Under the pieces are notes generated by a model. That model was not told the origin of the DNA. It worked only from the letters and a program-made list of their open reading frames with translations, and ran no database searches. Of a DNA stretch of 33,346 nt, positions 23,575 to 32,005 are shown one piece after another (position 1 is the first letter of the stretch; every line of letters begins with the position of its first letter). This DNA is from JBJHAX01 sp050480705 (GTDB taxonomy: Bacteria > Actinomycetota > Nitriliruptoria > Nitriliruptorales > Nitriliruptoraceae): contig JBJHAX010000022.1 of assembly GCA_050480705.1 (NCBI GenBank), forward strand, positions 1-33,346. The letters are read 5' to 3'. A program made the position numbers and the translations under genes.

Positions 23575-24462
23575 ATGAGCATCTTCATCGACGAGGACAC
23601 CACGGTCCTGGTCCAGGGCATCGGCGCCCAGGGCACCTTCCACGCGCGCCGCAACAAGGACTACGGCACGAACGTCGTCGCCGGCATCCACCCCAAGAAG
23701 GGCGGCACGACCTGGGAGGAGCTCGACCTTCCGGTGTTCGCGTCCGTGCGCGACGCCGTCGACGAGACCGGCGCGAACACCTCGCTGGTGATGGTGCCCG
23801 CACCGTTCACCAAGGATGCGATCCTCGAGGCGCACGAGGCCGGTGTCGAGACCATCGTGACCATCACCGAAGGTGTGCCGGTCCACGACATGACCGAGGT
23901 GTACGACGTCGTGGTGCGCCGCGGCGGTGCGCGCCTGATCGGCCCCAACTGTCCCGGGCTGATCTCGCCGGGCAAGGCCAACGTCGGGATCATCCCGGCC
24001 GAGACCACCTTCCCGGGCAACGTCGGGCTCGTCTCACGCTCGGGCACGCTCACCTACCAGATCATGCACGAGCTTGCGCAGGCCGGCATCGGGATCTCGA
24101 CCTGTGTCGGCATCGGCGGGGACCCGGTCATCGGCACCCAGTTCCTCGACGTCATCGGCGCGTTCGCCGAAGACCCCGACACGCACGCGATCGCGTTCGT
24201 CGGCGAGATCGGCGGTTCCGAGGAACAGCTCGCCGGCGAGTGGATCCGCGACAACATCCCCGACACGCCCGTCGTCGGCTACATCGCCGGGTTCGAGGCC
24301 CCCGAGGGCAAGCAGATGGGGCACGCCGGGGCGATCGTCAAGGAAGGTGGCCCGGGTGGCGAGTCGGCCGCCGAGAAGAAGGAGATCCTCGAGAGCTACG
24401 GGATCTCGGTCGCGATGAACCCCTCCGAGGCCGCACGGCTGATGATCGAACGGCTCGCCTGA
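23575..24462 (+). CDS. sucD: Succinyl-CoA synthetase alpha subunit
   Basis: Alpha subunit of succinyl-CoA ligase; it binds CoA and carries the phosphorylated active-site His. The product is 295 aa. The CoA-binding N-terminal fold shows VLVQGIGAQGTFHARRNKDY, then VMVPAPFTKDAI and IGPNCPGLISPGKANVGII. The active-site His is His250 in GKQMGHAGAIVKEG. Start ATG 23575 is supported by AGGAAG (23561-23566). It forms an operon with sucC. Confidence 0.97.
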   Translation: MSIFIDEDTTVLVQGIGAQGTFHARRNKDYGTNVVAGIHPKKGGTTWEELDLPVFASVRDAVDETGANTSLVMVPAPFTKDAILEAHEAGVETIVTITEGVPVHDMTEVYDVVVRRGGARLIGPNCPGLISPGKANVGIIPAETTFPGNVGLVSRSGTLTYQIMHELAQAGIGISTCVGIGGDPVIGTQFLDVIGAFAEDPDTHAIAFVGEIGGSEEQLAGEWIRDNIPDTPVVGYIAGFEAPEGKQMGHAGAIVKEGGPGGESAAEKKEILESYGISVAMNPSEAARLMIERLA

Positions 24463-24474
24463 GCGACGACGCTC
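24461..24474 (+). terminator. Weak hairpin overlapping the sucD stop codon
   Basis: GAGCG (24461-24465) and CGCTC (24470-24474) flank a 4-nt loop and are followed by GGGGCC. The stem is only 5 bp and there is no T tract, so terminator function is uncertain. Confidence 0.25.
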
Positions 24475-25179
24475 GGGGCCTTCCACTGCGCGACGCGATG
24501 CGGTTACGGCTCTGCCTCAGCGTTGACCGTGGTGCGCTGTCGTCATACTGGGAAACTCGGCCGCCCGCGATACAGGGTGTTCCTGATCCGATCGTCCGTC
24601 AACAAGGCGTGTCAATCGGAATCCAGGGAACCGTGGAATCGAGGGCTTGGTGGTCGACGTCGAAGCACGACTTGAAGCGATGCAAGCGCGTATCGTCGAG
24701 TTGGAGGACTGGCGCAGGAATATCGTGACGCTGCTGGCGCTTGCGGCCGGCGCACTGGAGCCGGTCATCGAGGATCTTGACGACAGAACGTGTTCGCCCA
24801 TGAGCGCTTCGGCCACGGCACGCGAGCGCGACCCGTCGCACAGGGCAGAACCGACGTGACGGTCAGTGCCGCGTGGGGATCGACATGCGTTGACGGCCCC
24901 ACGCTGCGTGGCGATGCGGGATCGCGACAGGACCCCGATGATAGTCGGTTGGTGTCATCGGGCGTACGGCCTCCATGCCGACGAGAAGGCCCCAACGCAG
25001 ACTCGGCTCAGGGGTGTCCCGTACTCCGCCGCTTGCCGTCGTCGCGGCGTCAGCTGGTCGGCACAACCGGGGCGTGGTTGACTCTCTGCGCCGTGTATGG
25101 TTTCTGCGGGATTGGCGCCTTGTGCGCCTGCGAGATGCCTCGCACGCAAAGGTGCGACTGGTGGCGAACAGGGGCGTCG
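24463..25179. other. 717-bp junction between sucCD and the sigma/CHAT island
   Basis: This stretch links the core sucCD genes to the conflict-type island. Its only coding candidate is the 69-aa frame at 24650-24859. From 24860 to 25179 I see no convincing gene. A TTGACT hexamer (25078-25083) and a TATGGT hexamer (25096-25101) stand 12 nt apart, too close for a normal promoter. An AGGGG at 25170-25174 is the ribosome site of the sigma-factor gene. No tRNA, attachment site or mobile-element end was recognised. Confidence 0.4.
24650..24859 (+). CDS. Small hypothetical protein with N-terminal helix
   Basis: A possible 69-aa protein starting at GTG 24650, with GAGGG (24641-24645) 4 nt upstream. 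The first half, with VEARLEAMQARIVELEDWRR followed by a hydrophobic LLALAAGALEPVIEDL, is a convincing amphipathic helix of the coiled-coil kind. The second half is low in structure. It is not antisense to a known gene, which favours a real one, but no homologue family is recognised. It stands alone between sucD and the sigma-factor operon. Confidence 0.4.
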   Translation: MVDVEARLEAMQARIVELEDWRRNIVTLLALAAGALEPVIEDLDDRTCSPMSASATARERDPSHRAEPT

Positions 25180-25800
25180 ATGGGCCGAGGCCGTGCCGGT
25201 CTCGACGAGTCGTCGGACGCCGACCTTGCCGAGCGGGCGTTGTCGGGCGACCGAGACGCGTTCGGCGTCCTATATGACCGCTACCGCCGGTATGTGTTGG
25301 CCTGCATCAATCGCTTCGGGATCCGCGATGCGGCCGATGCCGAGGACGTGCTGCACAGGACGTTCATCAAGGTCCTTGAGGCGTTCATCCGAGGCACCTA
25401 CCGGGACTACGGTTCTCTGAAAGCCTGGATCGCCGTGGTTGCACGTAGTGCCTGCCTGGACTTCGTTCGAGGCGCGACTCGTCGTGACCGTCTCGTCAGT
25501 GCAGACGACGAGTCGGAGGTCGCCGGCGTGGAGAATGATTCTGCTGTGCTCCCCGAAGACGAGGCCCTCAAGTTCTTGCAGGCGGAGGTGGTCCGCCAGT
25601 GTCTGGAGCGGTTTTCCAAGCGTCATCCCGAAAAATGGCCGGCCATGGAACTGCGGTACGAGCGCGAAGAGACGTGGACCGATATTGCGCGCAAGGTCGG
25701 TGTGCCCGACACGACCTTGCGCCAGTGGTATTCCCGCGTGTTCATGCCTTTCGTTCGCGAGTGCTACTCCCGTTCAGAGCGGGAGGAGACGGCGTCATGA
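25180..25800 (+). CDS. ECF-like RNA polymerase sigma factor
   Basis: A 206-aa group IV (ECF-like) sigma factor. Region 2 spans about residues 20-100: AFGVLYDRYRRYVLACINRF, then DAEDVLHRTFIKVLEAF (the -10 melting/core-binding helices) and LKAWIAVVARSACLDFVR. A variable acidic linker follows. Region 4 (about 145-200) contains MELRYEREETWTDIARKVGV and the recognition helix TTLRQWYSRVF for the -35 element. ATG 25180 is chosen because AGGGG (25170-25174) precedes it by 5 nt and the protein then begins just before region 2. The stop overlaps the next gene by 4 nt (ATGA at 25797-25800). That tight coupling to a twin zinc-motif protein suggests sigma and anti-sigma-like control. Target promoters are unknown. 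Confidence 0.88.
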   Translation: MGRGRAGLDESSDADLAERALSGDRDAFGVLYDRYRRYVLACINRFGIRDAADAEDVLHRTFIKVLEAFIRGTYRDYGSLKAWIAVVARSACLDFVRGATRRDRLVSADDESEVAGVENDSAVLPEDEALKFLQAEVVRQCLERFSKRHPEKWPAMELRYEREETWTDIARKVGVPDTTLRQWYSRVFMPFVRECYSRSEREETAS

Positions 25801-27788
25801 CCACACCAGAGTCCGAACGGAGCCCGTCCGATCATCTCGTCGAGGCGGTGTTGCGCGACGTGCTGAACGGAGCGGCAGGGGACGGCGTATCGGCATGTCC
25901 GACGCTTCCCGAAATTGTCGTGTACACGAGGTACGGGGTCCTGCCTGGGAGCGATGAGCACCTCCAACATTGCCAGGACTGCAACGACCGCTTGGCCGAG
26001 GCCTGGGCAAGTTGGTGCCCGCCTGAGGCTGTCGTAGCGAGATCGCATGGGCGCGCCGCCATTGATCCGGCACCGCCAGGTCTGACGACCCACATGAGGC
26101 GCTGCGAGCGCTGTCGCGACGTTGTGCAGATGCTCGAGGCCCGGCCCCCGGGAAGTGAAGGCAGCTGGTATGTGTTCGTGCGCGTCGGTGATGGTGTCGG
26201 CGTAGGTGTCGATCTGCTCGCCAGCCGGACCACGGTGGTGCGCGCGTCGTCCCGAGATGACGTTCCCGACGTAGCGTCGAGAGACTTCGCGCGACGGCTC
26301 ATCGCTGAGCTCGGTGGCGAACCTGATGGCGCGGAACTTGCCGGCCCGGTGGACCTCGACCCTCAACGGGAGGTCGTTGACCTACTCGTCGCCTACGCCG
26401 CTGCCGCCGATCGTGCCGCACGCACCGGTGCACGACTTTGGTCCCTTGATGCTGCGGTCGCGGGGCAGGCGTTGCGTGCACACCTGCCGGCACCTCACCG
26501 CACCGACACGTTCGCCGCTGAGCTCCGCAGCCACGCCCTGCGCGCCGCAGGTCTGCTCGAGACGCTTCCGGAGGAGGTGCTCGCGAACGGGCGCGATGAG
26601 CTGCGCGCTGCCCTTATGGGTCCACGTGACGGTGGTGCATCCGACACGCCACTGCAGGTCATCGCCGGCCTCACCGATCACACCCTCGCCGCACGTTTTG
26701 CGGCCCGGCTCGATGCTGCGGTGACCCAGATCGAGCCGTCCCGCGGTGAGGAAGCGGCTCCGCCGGTACTCGCCGTGCCGACGCTGGGCGCTCTGACGAC
26801 GTCACCGGTCGGGTGGAAGCCGGTCGTCGCCGGGCTGTGCGACGCCGCGGCCGATGTCACCGCTCAGGTACATCCCGACCGGGACCACCGTGTCGAGGTT
26901 GGCATTCCCCTTCGACGCGAGGTCGATGCGGCTCTTGCGCACGTCAACGAGCGCTTGGCGCGACTCGATCGCGACGAGATCGAGGAGGGTCCCGGTTCGT
27001 CCGCGGCACTTGATCGTGCTCTCGCCGACCACTGGCTTGCGGTTCTCGACGGGGAGGCCGCAGGCTTCGGTCTCGAGTCCGCGGACGTGCGATCGGGGAA
27101 CATGGGCGCCGACGTTCACGGCGACGGTTCGCCTGTGGTGCCGACCTTGTATATCAGCATCGTCACCACCGACGGTGCGGTGCTCGCAGTCGCGCGTGTT
27201 GACGAGCTCGACCCTGATGAGCCTGCCGTCGTTCGCGGTGCGACCCCACGGACGTCAGCCGTTCGTGCGCTCGACTGGCGACCGGTGGCCGAACTCGACG
27301 AGCACCGGGCTGGCGACGACGGCTCAGCGTTGGTTCGTGCACTCGTCGGTGCGCCACTGGCGCCCTTCGCGGTTGCGCGATCGCTGCTCGACCTCGTGGA
27401 CCATGTTCCCGAAGCGCTCCGCGGTTGGTGCCTTGCTGCGGCGATACGCCTGCTCCAGGAGACGTCCGCCGAGGATTCGGCGCGACCCGACGTGCTCGAT
27501 TTCGCCGGTCGCCTCAGCGAGTCCGCACAACACCTGCTCGACCGGATGCCGCCAGCACCGTTTGGTTTCGCGGCGCTGACTTCGCCGGTGGCTGGAGCCG
27601 TCGCCCGCTGCGCGATCGCCGTACGACGCGACCTCAGGTCGGTCATGCGCGACGAGCTGGGAGACGCACGACAAGTCTCTGCGGCGAACGATCGCGGATC
27701 GGGACGTGTCCAGCATCTGCGTGAGCTCGGGCGGTCAGTCGACGAGTTGCTGCTCGGCACCGTGCCGGTGGACGGTGACCCGCGTTGA
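25797..27788 (+). CDS. Cytosolic protein with two anti-sigma-type zinc motifs and a large unrecognised C-terminal region
   Basis: A 663-aa protein. The N terminus carries two H-x3-C-x2-C motifs: His55-Cys59-Cys62 in EHLQHCQDC and His99-Cys103-Cys106 in THMRRCERC. This is the zinc signature of ZAS-type anti-sigma factors, here in tandem. No transmembrane helix follows, unlike most ECF anti-sigma factors, so it should be soluble. The remaining 540 residues are Ala/Asp/Arg-rich. One segment at about 355-380 reads TAQVHPDRDHRVEVGIPL; another near 440-465 reads PTLYISIVTTDGAVLAVARV and looks like a small beta domain. I recognise no catalytic motif. Start ATG 25797 has GGGAGGAG (25781-25788). It overlaps the sigma gene upstream and the CHAT gene downstream by 4 nt each. 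Sigma sequestration by the zinc domains, with the large C-terminal part as a partner or cleavage surface for the CHAT protease, is inference. Confidence 0.75.
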   Translation: MTTPESERSPSDHLVEAVLRDVLNGAAGDGVSACPTLPEIVVYTRYGVLPGSDEHLQHCQDCNDRLAEAWASWCPPEAVVARSHGRAAIDPAPPGLTTHMRRCERCRDVVQMLEARPPGSEGSWYVFVRVGDGVGVGVDLLASRTTVVRASSRDDVPDVASRDFARRLIAELGGEPDGAELAGPVDLDPQREVVDLLVAYAAAADRAARTGARLWSLDAAVAGQALRAHLPAPHRTDTFAAELRSHALRAAGLLETLPEEVLANGRDELRAALMGPRDGGASDTPLQVIAGLTDHTLAARFAARLDAAVTQIEPSRGEEAAPPVLAVPTLGALTTSPVGWKPVVAGLCDAAADVTAQVHPDRDHRVEVGIPLRREVDAALAHVNERLARLDRDEIEEGPGSSAALDRALADHWLAVLDGEAAGFGLESADVRSGNMGADVHGDGSPVVPTLYISIVTTDGAVLAVARVDELDPDEPAVVRGATPRTSAVRALDWRPVAELDEHRAGDDGSALVRALVGAPLAPFAVARSLLDLVDHVPEALRGWCLAAAIRLLQETSAEDSARPDVLDFAGRLSESAQHLLDRMPPAPFGFAALTSPVAGAVARCAIAVRRDLRSVMRDELGDARQVSAANDRGSGRVQHLRELGRSVDELLLGTVPVDGDPR

Positions 27789-29899
27789 CGACGCCGCTTG
27801 TCGAACTTCGGCTCGATGTGTGGTTCGACGCTGACACGCTGCACGTCGGCGCGACGTTGCGACACCCGATCGACAATGGTGTCGCCGAGGAGCGCCTCGG
27901 GGTTCGGGCCGTGCCACCGTCGAGCTGGCCGTCCGGCCACGACCAGGTTGGCAACGTCGTCGAGAGCTGGTCGGGCTCCCCATCGGCGCATCAGGGTGGT
28001 GCCGTTCGGCTCGACCCTCGACAGCTCCCCCGTCGCGACGTTGCTCACGCGTGGGCCCAGCCACTCAGTCGTGTCGTCCTCGAGGAGGCAGTCGGCCCGA
28101 TGGTGGTCGACGACCTACTCTCCGGTCGTCACGACGCGGTCAGAATCGTTGTGTCGGCAGGCGATGCCCGCGCTGCTTCGCTTCCGTTCGAGCTCCTGCA
28201 GTGGCCAGCGTCGTCCGTCGACGCAGTCCGTCTGGTCACGCACACGGGCCCACCGACGGTCTCCATCGTTCGTGAGTCCGTGAGCGACGTCGATGTCCGA
28301 GTGACAGACTGGCTGCCGCGCGGACGCTTCCGCTCACTGCTCGTCGCCTCGCCTGCCGGCCTTGCCGAAGCCGACGAGATGGTCGGTCGGGCTGCCGCCG
28401 GTCTGGAACCGTCCGGACAAGGCGTCGAGCCGCCACAGACCGTTGATCCGCGGGCCCCGGAGCTTGCATTTCGTGGCGACGCTGAAGCGCTCGGCGATCT
28501 CATCCGAGAACGGCAGCCGGAGCTGCTGGTGTTGTTCGGGCACGGTCTCCTACCCGACACCGGTGACGGGGAGGCCGTGGACGACGCTGCCGCGTCAGCA
28601 ACTGCGGGACCCGCATGGCTCGTCGGGGAGCTCGGGCGTCACGCAGCTCTCGACGCCGCAATGGTCGCGGGTTGCGTTGCGACGGCCCCGCCGCAGGTCG
28701 CGGTACTCGCGATGTGCCATTCGGCGACGCCAGTGCGCGCCCGGTTCGCCTGGCAGGCGCAGAGTCCGCACCAGGACGTCACGATGTGCGCGTTGGTGAG
28801 TCGAAGGGCCGACGTGATCAGCGTTGGTTTCGTCGGCGATGTCCCTGTCGATCGGATGATTGCGTTCATCGGCGCGTTCGACCGCCGGCTGCACGCTGCC
28901 GCCGCCGTCGAGCTGAACGCAGCGCTGCCGTTGCAGGCTGTCGAGGACGCCGTTCGGGATGGTCGGAGCGCCATGGGCGATCTGGCACATCTTCCCGTGA
29001 TCCACGTTCCAGCGTCTGCGTTGGCAGGCCGTCGTCGGCTGCTCGCTCGCGTGTCATCACCGACGAGCCGGGTGGCCGAAATCCCATGGGCAGTCGTTGG
29101 GCAGATGCTGGTGCTGCGTCAAGGGGACCTGCGCTACCGGATGCCGGTTCCCGTCGACCCTGGCTATCGGGTCGGGATCGAACTCGTGGACCGCACGCTG
29201 CGTGTCGACGGTCTCCAGTCCGCGACGCCCGGACTCGTTGTTGCGCTGCTGGGGGAGTCACTCGAGCAGTGGGGGGTGGATTTCGTTGTGAGCCCCCAGG
29301 ACCGTACGTCGCGACCGGTCACGTATCCGACGAGTGCGAGCGCCGAGGCGGCCGCGATCGTGCGTGGGGTGCACCAACTCCTCGGTTCCCCCTCCGAGGC
29401 GCTCATCAGCGCGCTCGCCGGGCTCGTCGACGACGACTGGGGAACTTACGACGCGAGGCCGTGGATCATCGAGGTCGGCACGGGGCGAGCGGTTCGGGGT
29501 TTCGATCGCTGGCCTGAGCTGTATGCCCATGTCGACGCTCGTAGCGCACGACACGTGCCCGTCGTGGCCACGAGCATGATCGATTTGGAGAACCAGGCGC
29601 GCGACGACCGCTCTGCCCTGCTGACGTTGGACGACGAGACGTGGACGGAGATCGAGCGCGCGTTCGAGGATGATCCGCAGGCAGTGCTCGACCTCGCGAC
29701 AAAACAACGGGATGCGTGGCTGCGAGCGGATCAGCGACCAACCGGTGATTCGCGCTGTCCCATCTGGATCGCTGTGGCGCTGCGAAGCGAGCCCACCACC
29801 GTCTGCTTTCCCCGCTACGGCTGGTTGGCTGCAGAGCCGCAGGACGGTGCCTTGCCGGTCGGGGTGGTCGACGCATCCGAGCGCGACGTTTTGCGTTGA
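27785..29899 (+). CDS. CHAT-domain (caspase-like) cysteine protease with unrecognised C-terminal region
   Basis: A 704-aa protein. Residues about 90-415 fit the CHAT (caspase HetF-associated) fold: ASLPFELLQW (131-140) is the usual entry strand, FRSLLVASPAG (182-192) the first sheet, LLVLFGHG places the catalytic His at 253, and VAVLAMCHSA places the catalytic Cys at 311. VISVGFVGDVP and FIGAFDRRLHAA complete the domain. Both catalytic residues are present, so protease activity is plausible. Residues about 1-90 form a beta-rich N-terminal segment. Residues 420-704 match nothing I recognise; they include PWIIEVGTGRAVRGFDRW and end in VCFPRYGWLAAEPQ. The start is TTG 27785, which overlaps the preceding stop by 4 nt (TTGA) with GGTGA at about 27774-27778; the first residues are sensible beta sequence, supporting this rare start. 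It is the third gene of the sigma operon. Confidence 0.85.
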   Translation: MTTPLVELRLDVWFDADTLHVGATLRHPIDNGVAEERLGVRAVPPSSWPSGHDQVGNVVESWSGSPSAHQGGAVRLDPRQLPRRDVAHAWAQPLSRVVLEEAVGPMVVDDLLSGRHDAVRIVVSAGDARAASLPFELLQWPASSVDAVRLVTHTGPPTVSIVRESVSDVDVRVTDWLPRGRFRSLLVASPAGLAEADEMVGRAAAGLEPSGQGVEPPQTVDPRAPELAFRGDAEALGDLIRERQPELLVLFGHGLLPDTGDGEAVDDAAASATAGPAWLVGELGRHAALDAAMVAGCVATAPPQVAVLAMCHSATPVRARFAWQAQSPHQDVTMCALVSRRADVISVGFVGDVPVDRMIAFIGAFDRRLHAAAAVELNAALPLQAVEDAVRDGRSAMGDLAHLPVIHVPASALAGRRRLLARVSSPTSRVAEIPWAVVGQMLVLRQGDLRYRMPVPVDPGYRVGIELVDRTLRVDGLQSATPGLVVALLGESLEQWGVDFVVSPQDRTSRPVTYPTSASAEAAAIVRGVHQLLGSPSEALISALAGLVDDDWGTYDARPWIIEVGTGRAVRGFDRWPELYAHVDARSARHVPVVATSMIDLENQARDDRSALLTLDDETWTEIERAFEDDPQAVLDLATKQRDAWLRADQRPTGDSRCPIWIAVALRSEPTTVCFPRYGWLAAEPQDGALPVGVVDASERDVLR

Positions 29900-29938
29900 G
29901 CGGTCGTCAATACCTGCGTCGGGGGCATGCGGTCAGCA

Positions 29939-32005
29939 TCAACTCGCTGCACTGTCGGGCAGGCCGGCGTCTGCGTCGTCGGTCACGTGGTGGAACGTCA
30001 CACCCTCGCCGAGCTGCAAGTCGCGATTGATCGTTCCCGACAGGGTCACGTGAGTGATGGTGGTGTCACCTGTGAATGCGAGACTTGCGCCGCCGTCGGT
30101 AGAACCCGAGATCACGACGTGGCTGATCGTCGAATCGGTTACGGCCCACGGTCCACCGCGCGCACCGTAGAGAAACAGGCCGGTCGTTCCCCGGTGAGAT
30201 TGGATGGTTACCGGACCGACAGCGTTGGCATCGACGATCGTCAGCGTGTCGATTGTGGCGGGTTCGTTGCCGCCCAGGATCGTCACGTCCTTGAGCAGGC
30301 AGCCATTGACCATCGCGACGCCCCGTAGCACGCATCGATCGAATGTGACGGTGTCCAGGGAGACAGCGTCGAAGACCGAACCGGTGAAGTCGCAGTCGAC
30401 GAACCTGATTCGCGCGATCTGGGCGTCGCTGACGACGTTGCCGATCCATGACACGCCCCGTATGACGGCGACCGGTTCGCCGTCTGTGGCGGCCTCCAAG
30501 GTGACGTTGGGGGCTCGTGTCGGAGCGTCCTCTGACTCGAGCACTTCGGGCGTCCACGTGCCGTCGACTCGCTCGCCGGTACGAACCGAGATCAGCCCGA
30601 CGATCGACGAGAGTTCTTCGAGCACCGCGCGTGCCCACGCGTTGAGAGGACCGCCCATCCCGTCGTGCGTCAGTTCGTAGATGGTCTCGCTCGCTCGAGG
30701 GAAACGCCGCAGGATGTTTTCGTCCGCCGCGCTGTCCAGCACGGTGCGAAGTACGTGAACCGATTCGCGAACGACGTCGCCGGTCTGGGCCCACTCGCGT
30801 GCGGCGCCCGCGGGATCGATTCGCAGCTCGTCACCGAGCTGTGCGACGCCGTCGTCGTCGAGTCGAGCGATCCGTTCTGCCTGCGTCACCGTCAGGTCCT
30901 CCGACAGTGCTCCCGCGAGCAGCGACGAGAACGACTGCGGCACCTTGTAACCGGCCGAGAACAGCAACCTGGCCACTCGAGCGAGCATGATTCGCGGGCC
31001 GTTCGGCCACCGCGTCGTCGCCCCGGCGGTGATCTGGTCGACCGTTGCGCGCACATACTCCACCAGCGCGCGACGCACGAGATCTCCTTGACTATCTGGA
31101 CCATGCGCCTCGACGAAACGGGCCAAATCGTTCCTGGTGAGACGTTCGGAGTCCGCTGCGCCCGTTAGTGCCCAGCGGCGGACCGACCACAACAGTGCCT
31201 GCAGGTGCAGCAGGCCGACCTGCGCCCCGGGATCCCACGTCGTCGTGATGGAAGCTGCCGGCGCTTGCTGGCTCGCGCGTGCCGCGAACCACAAATCCGT
31301 CACGACATCGACTGCCTTCTCGTCGATGTCCACACCGGCCTCCGTCGCCGGAACACGAACGATCTCACGGATCACGTCGGGGGCGTCGATCTCGTCGAGT
31401 ACATAGCGAAAACCGTTCCCTGCACCGGTGTCGAGAGGACGCAGGCTGTCGGCGTATTCGGACCGTGCCGCGACGATGTGGGTCACCCCCCAGTCCTGTG
31501 CTGTCCGCGAGATCATGGTCGTCAGTGCCTGACCCAGCGCGCCGCCGTAACGCAGAAGCTCCTCGAACTGGTCGAACAGTACGACCGGAGTGGGGCAGGC
31601 CTCCTCGTCGAGCAGCTCGTGCACGGTGGGAGGCTCTGCGCCCTCGAACTGCGGGCAGACGACCAGTCGATACAGCAGATCTGCATCGATGGCGCGTCCT
31701 CGCAACTCGCCGTAGCGTCGCAAGACCGATGACCAACTGGCCGTCGTTGTGACCGATGCCAGGCGATCGGCGGCGTCCAGCCCGGCCCAGCGGGGCAGGA
31801 CGGTGGCGCCGAGTTGTTGAAGGCGTGGGACGAGTCCCGCCCGAAGGAACGACGTCTTGCCGACGCCGCTCGCAGCGGTGAGCACCACGATGTCCCGGTC
31901 GCGGCACACCGTCGCGATGCGGTCGACGTCACGGTCACGTCCGATGAGCGGGTCGCCCATTTCCAGAGGGCGGGGTCCGCGCCATTGGATGTCCTCGATG
32001 CTCAT
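29939..32005 (-). CDS. nSTAND1-type NTPase with C-terminal pentapeptide repeats
   Basis: A 688-aa signal-transduction ATPase. The N-terminal part reads DPLIGRDRDVDRI, then Walker A AASGVGKTS (Lys50, Thr51), Walker B VVLFDQFEELLRYG (Asp145, with the D-x-F-E-E form typical of nSTAND1), VAARSEYADSL, and DAPDVIREIVRVPATEAGV, the post-ATPase helical pattern. A winged-helix-like TIYELTHDGMGGPLNAWARA lies near residue 445. From Phe535 to Leu570 there are eight consecutive pentapeptides with F, L or M every fifth position (535, 540, 545, 550, 555, 560, 565, 570). A second beta-helix-like region (about 580-672) with TLTIVDAN, ISHVVISG and ITHVTLSG follows. In STAND proteins the C-terminal repeats usually sense a ligand and the ATPase oligomerises. 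ATG 32005 overlaps the SIR2-like gene stop by 4 nt. It is convergent with the CHAT gene. Confidence 0.85.
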   Translation of the reverse strand: MSIEDIQWRGPRPLEMGDPLIGRDRDVDRIATVCRDRDIVVLTAASGVGKTSFLRAGLVPRLQQLGATVLPRWAGLDAADRLASVTTTASWSSVLRRYGELRGRAIDADLLYRLVVCPQFEGAEPPTVHELLDEEACPTPVVLFDQFEELLRYGGALGQALTTMISRTAQDWGVTHIVAARSEYADSLRPLDTGAGNGFRYVLDEIDAPDVIREIVRVPATEAGVDIDEKAVDVVTDLWFAARASQQAPAASITTTWDPGAQVGLLHLQALLWSVRRWALTGAADSERLTRNDLARFVEAHGPDSQGDLVRRALVEYVRATVDQITAGATTRWPNGPRIMLARVARLLFSAGYKVPQSFSSLLAGALSEDLTVTQAERIARLDDDGVAQLGDELRIDPAGAAREWAQTGDVVRESVHVLRTVLDSAADENILRRFPRASETIYELTHDGMGGPLNAWARAVLEELSSIVGLISVRTGERVDGTWTPEVLESEDAPTRAPNVTLEAATDGEPVAVIRGVSWIGNVVSDAQIARIRFVDCDFTGSVFDAVSLDTVTFDRCVLRGVAMVNGCLLKDVTILGGNEPATIDTLTIVDANAVGPVTIQSHRGTTGLFLYGARGGPWAVTDSTISHVVISGSTDGGASLAFTGDTTITHVTLSGTINRDLQLGEGVTFHHVTDDADAGLPDSAAS

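Noticed and set aside
21984..23657. Minus-strand open frame continuing from the membrane-protein gene through the sucC region
   Set aside because: It is antisense to sucC, which has full family motifs, and its translation is low-complexity; only the part ending at ATG 21983 makes sense as a protein.
25078..25101. TTGACT and TATGGT as the promoter of the sigma operon
   Set aside because: The hexamers are only 12 nt apart, too close for a sigma-70-type promoter.
24790..25179. N-terminal extension of the sigma factor back to 24790
   Set aside because: The extra 130 residues have no sigma-like sequence, overlap the small helical frame, and lack a ribosome site; ATG 25180 has AGGGG at ideal spacing.
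25180..29899. Type III-E CRISPR-linked (Craspase-like) locus
   Set aside because: Sigma factor and CHAT protease are shared themes, but there is no Cas7-11, no repeat array and no TPR-CHAT architecture in the window.
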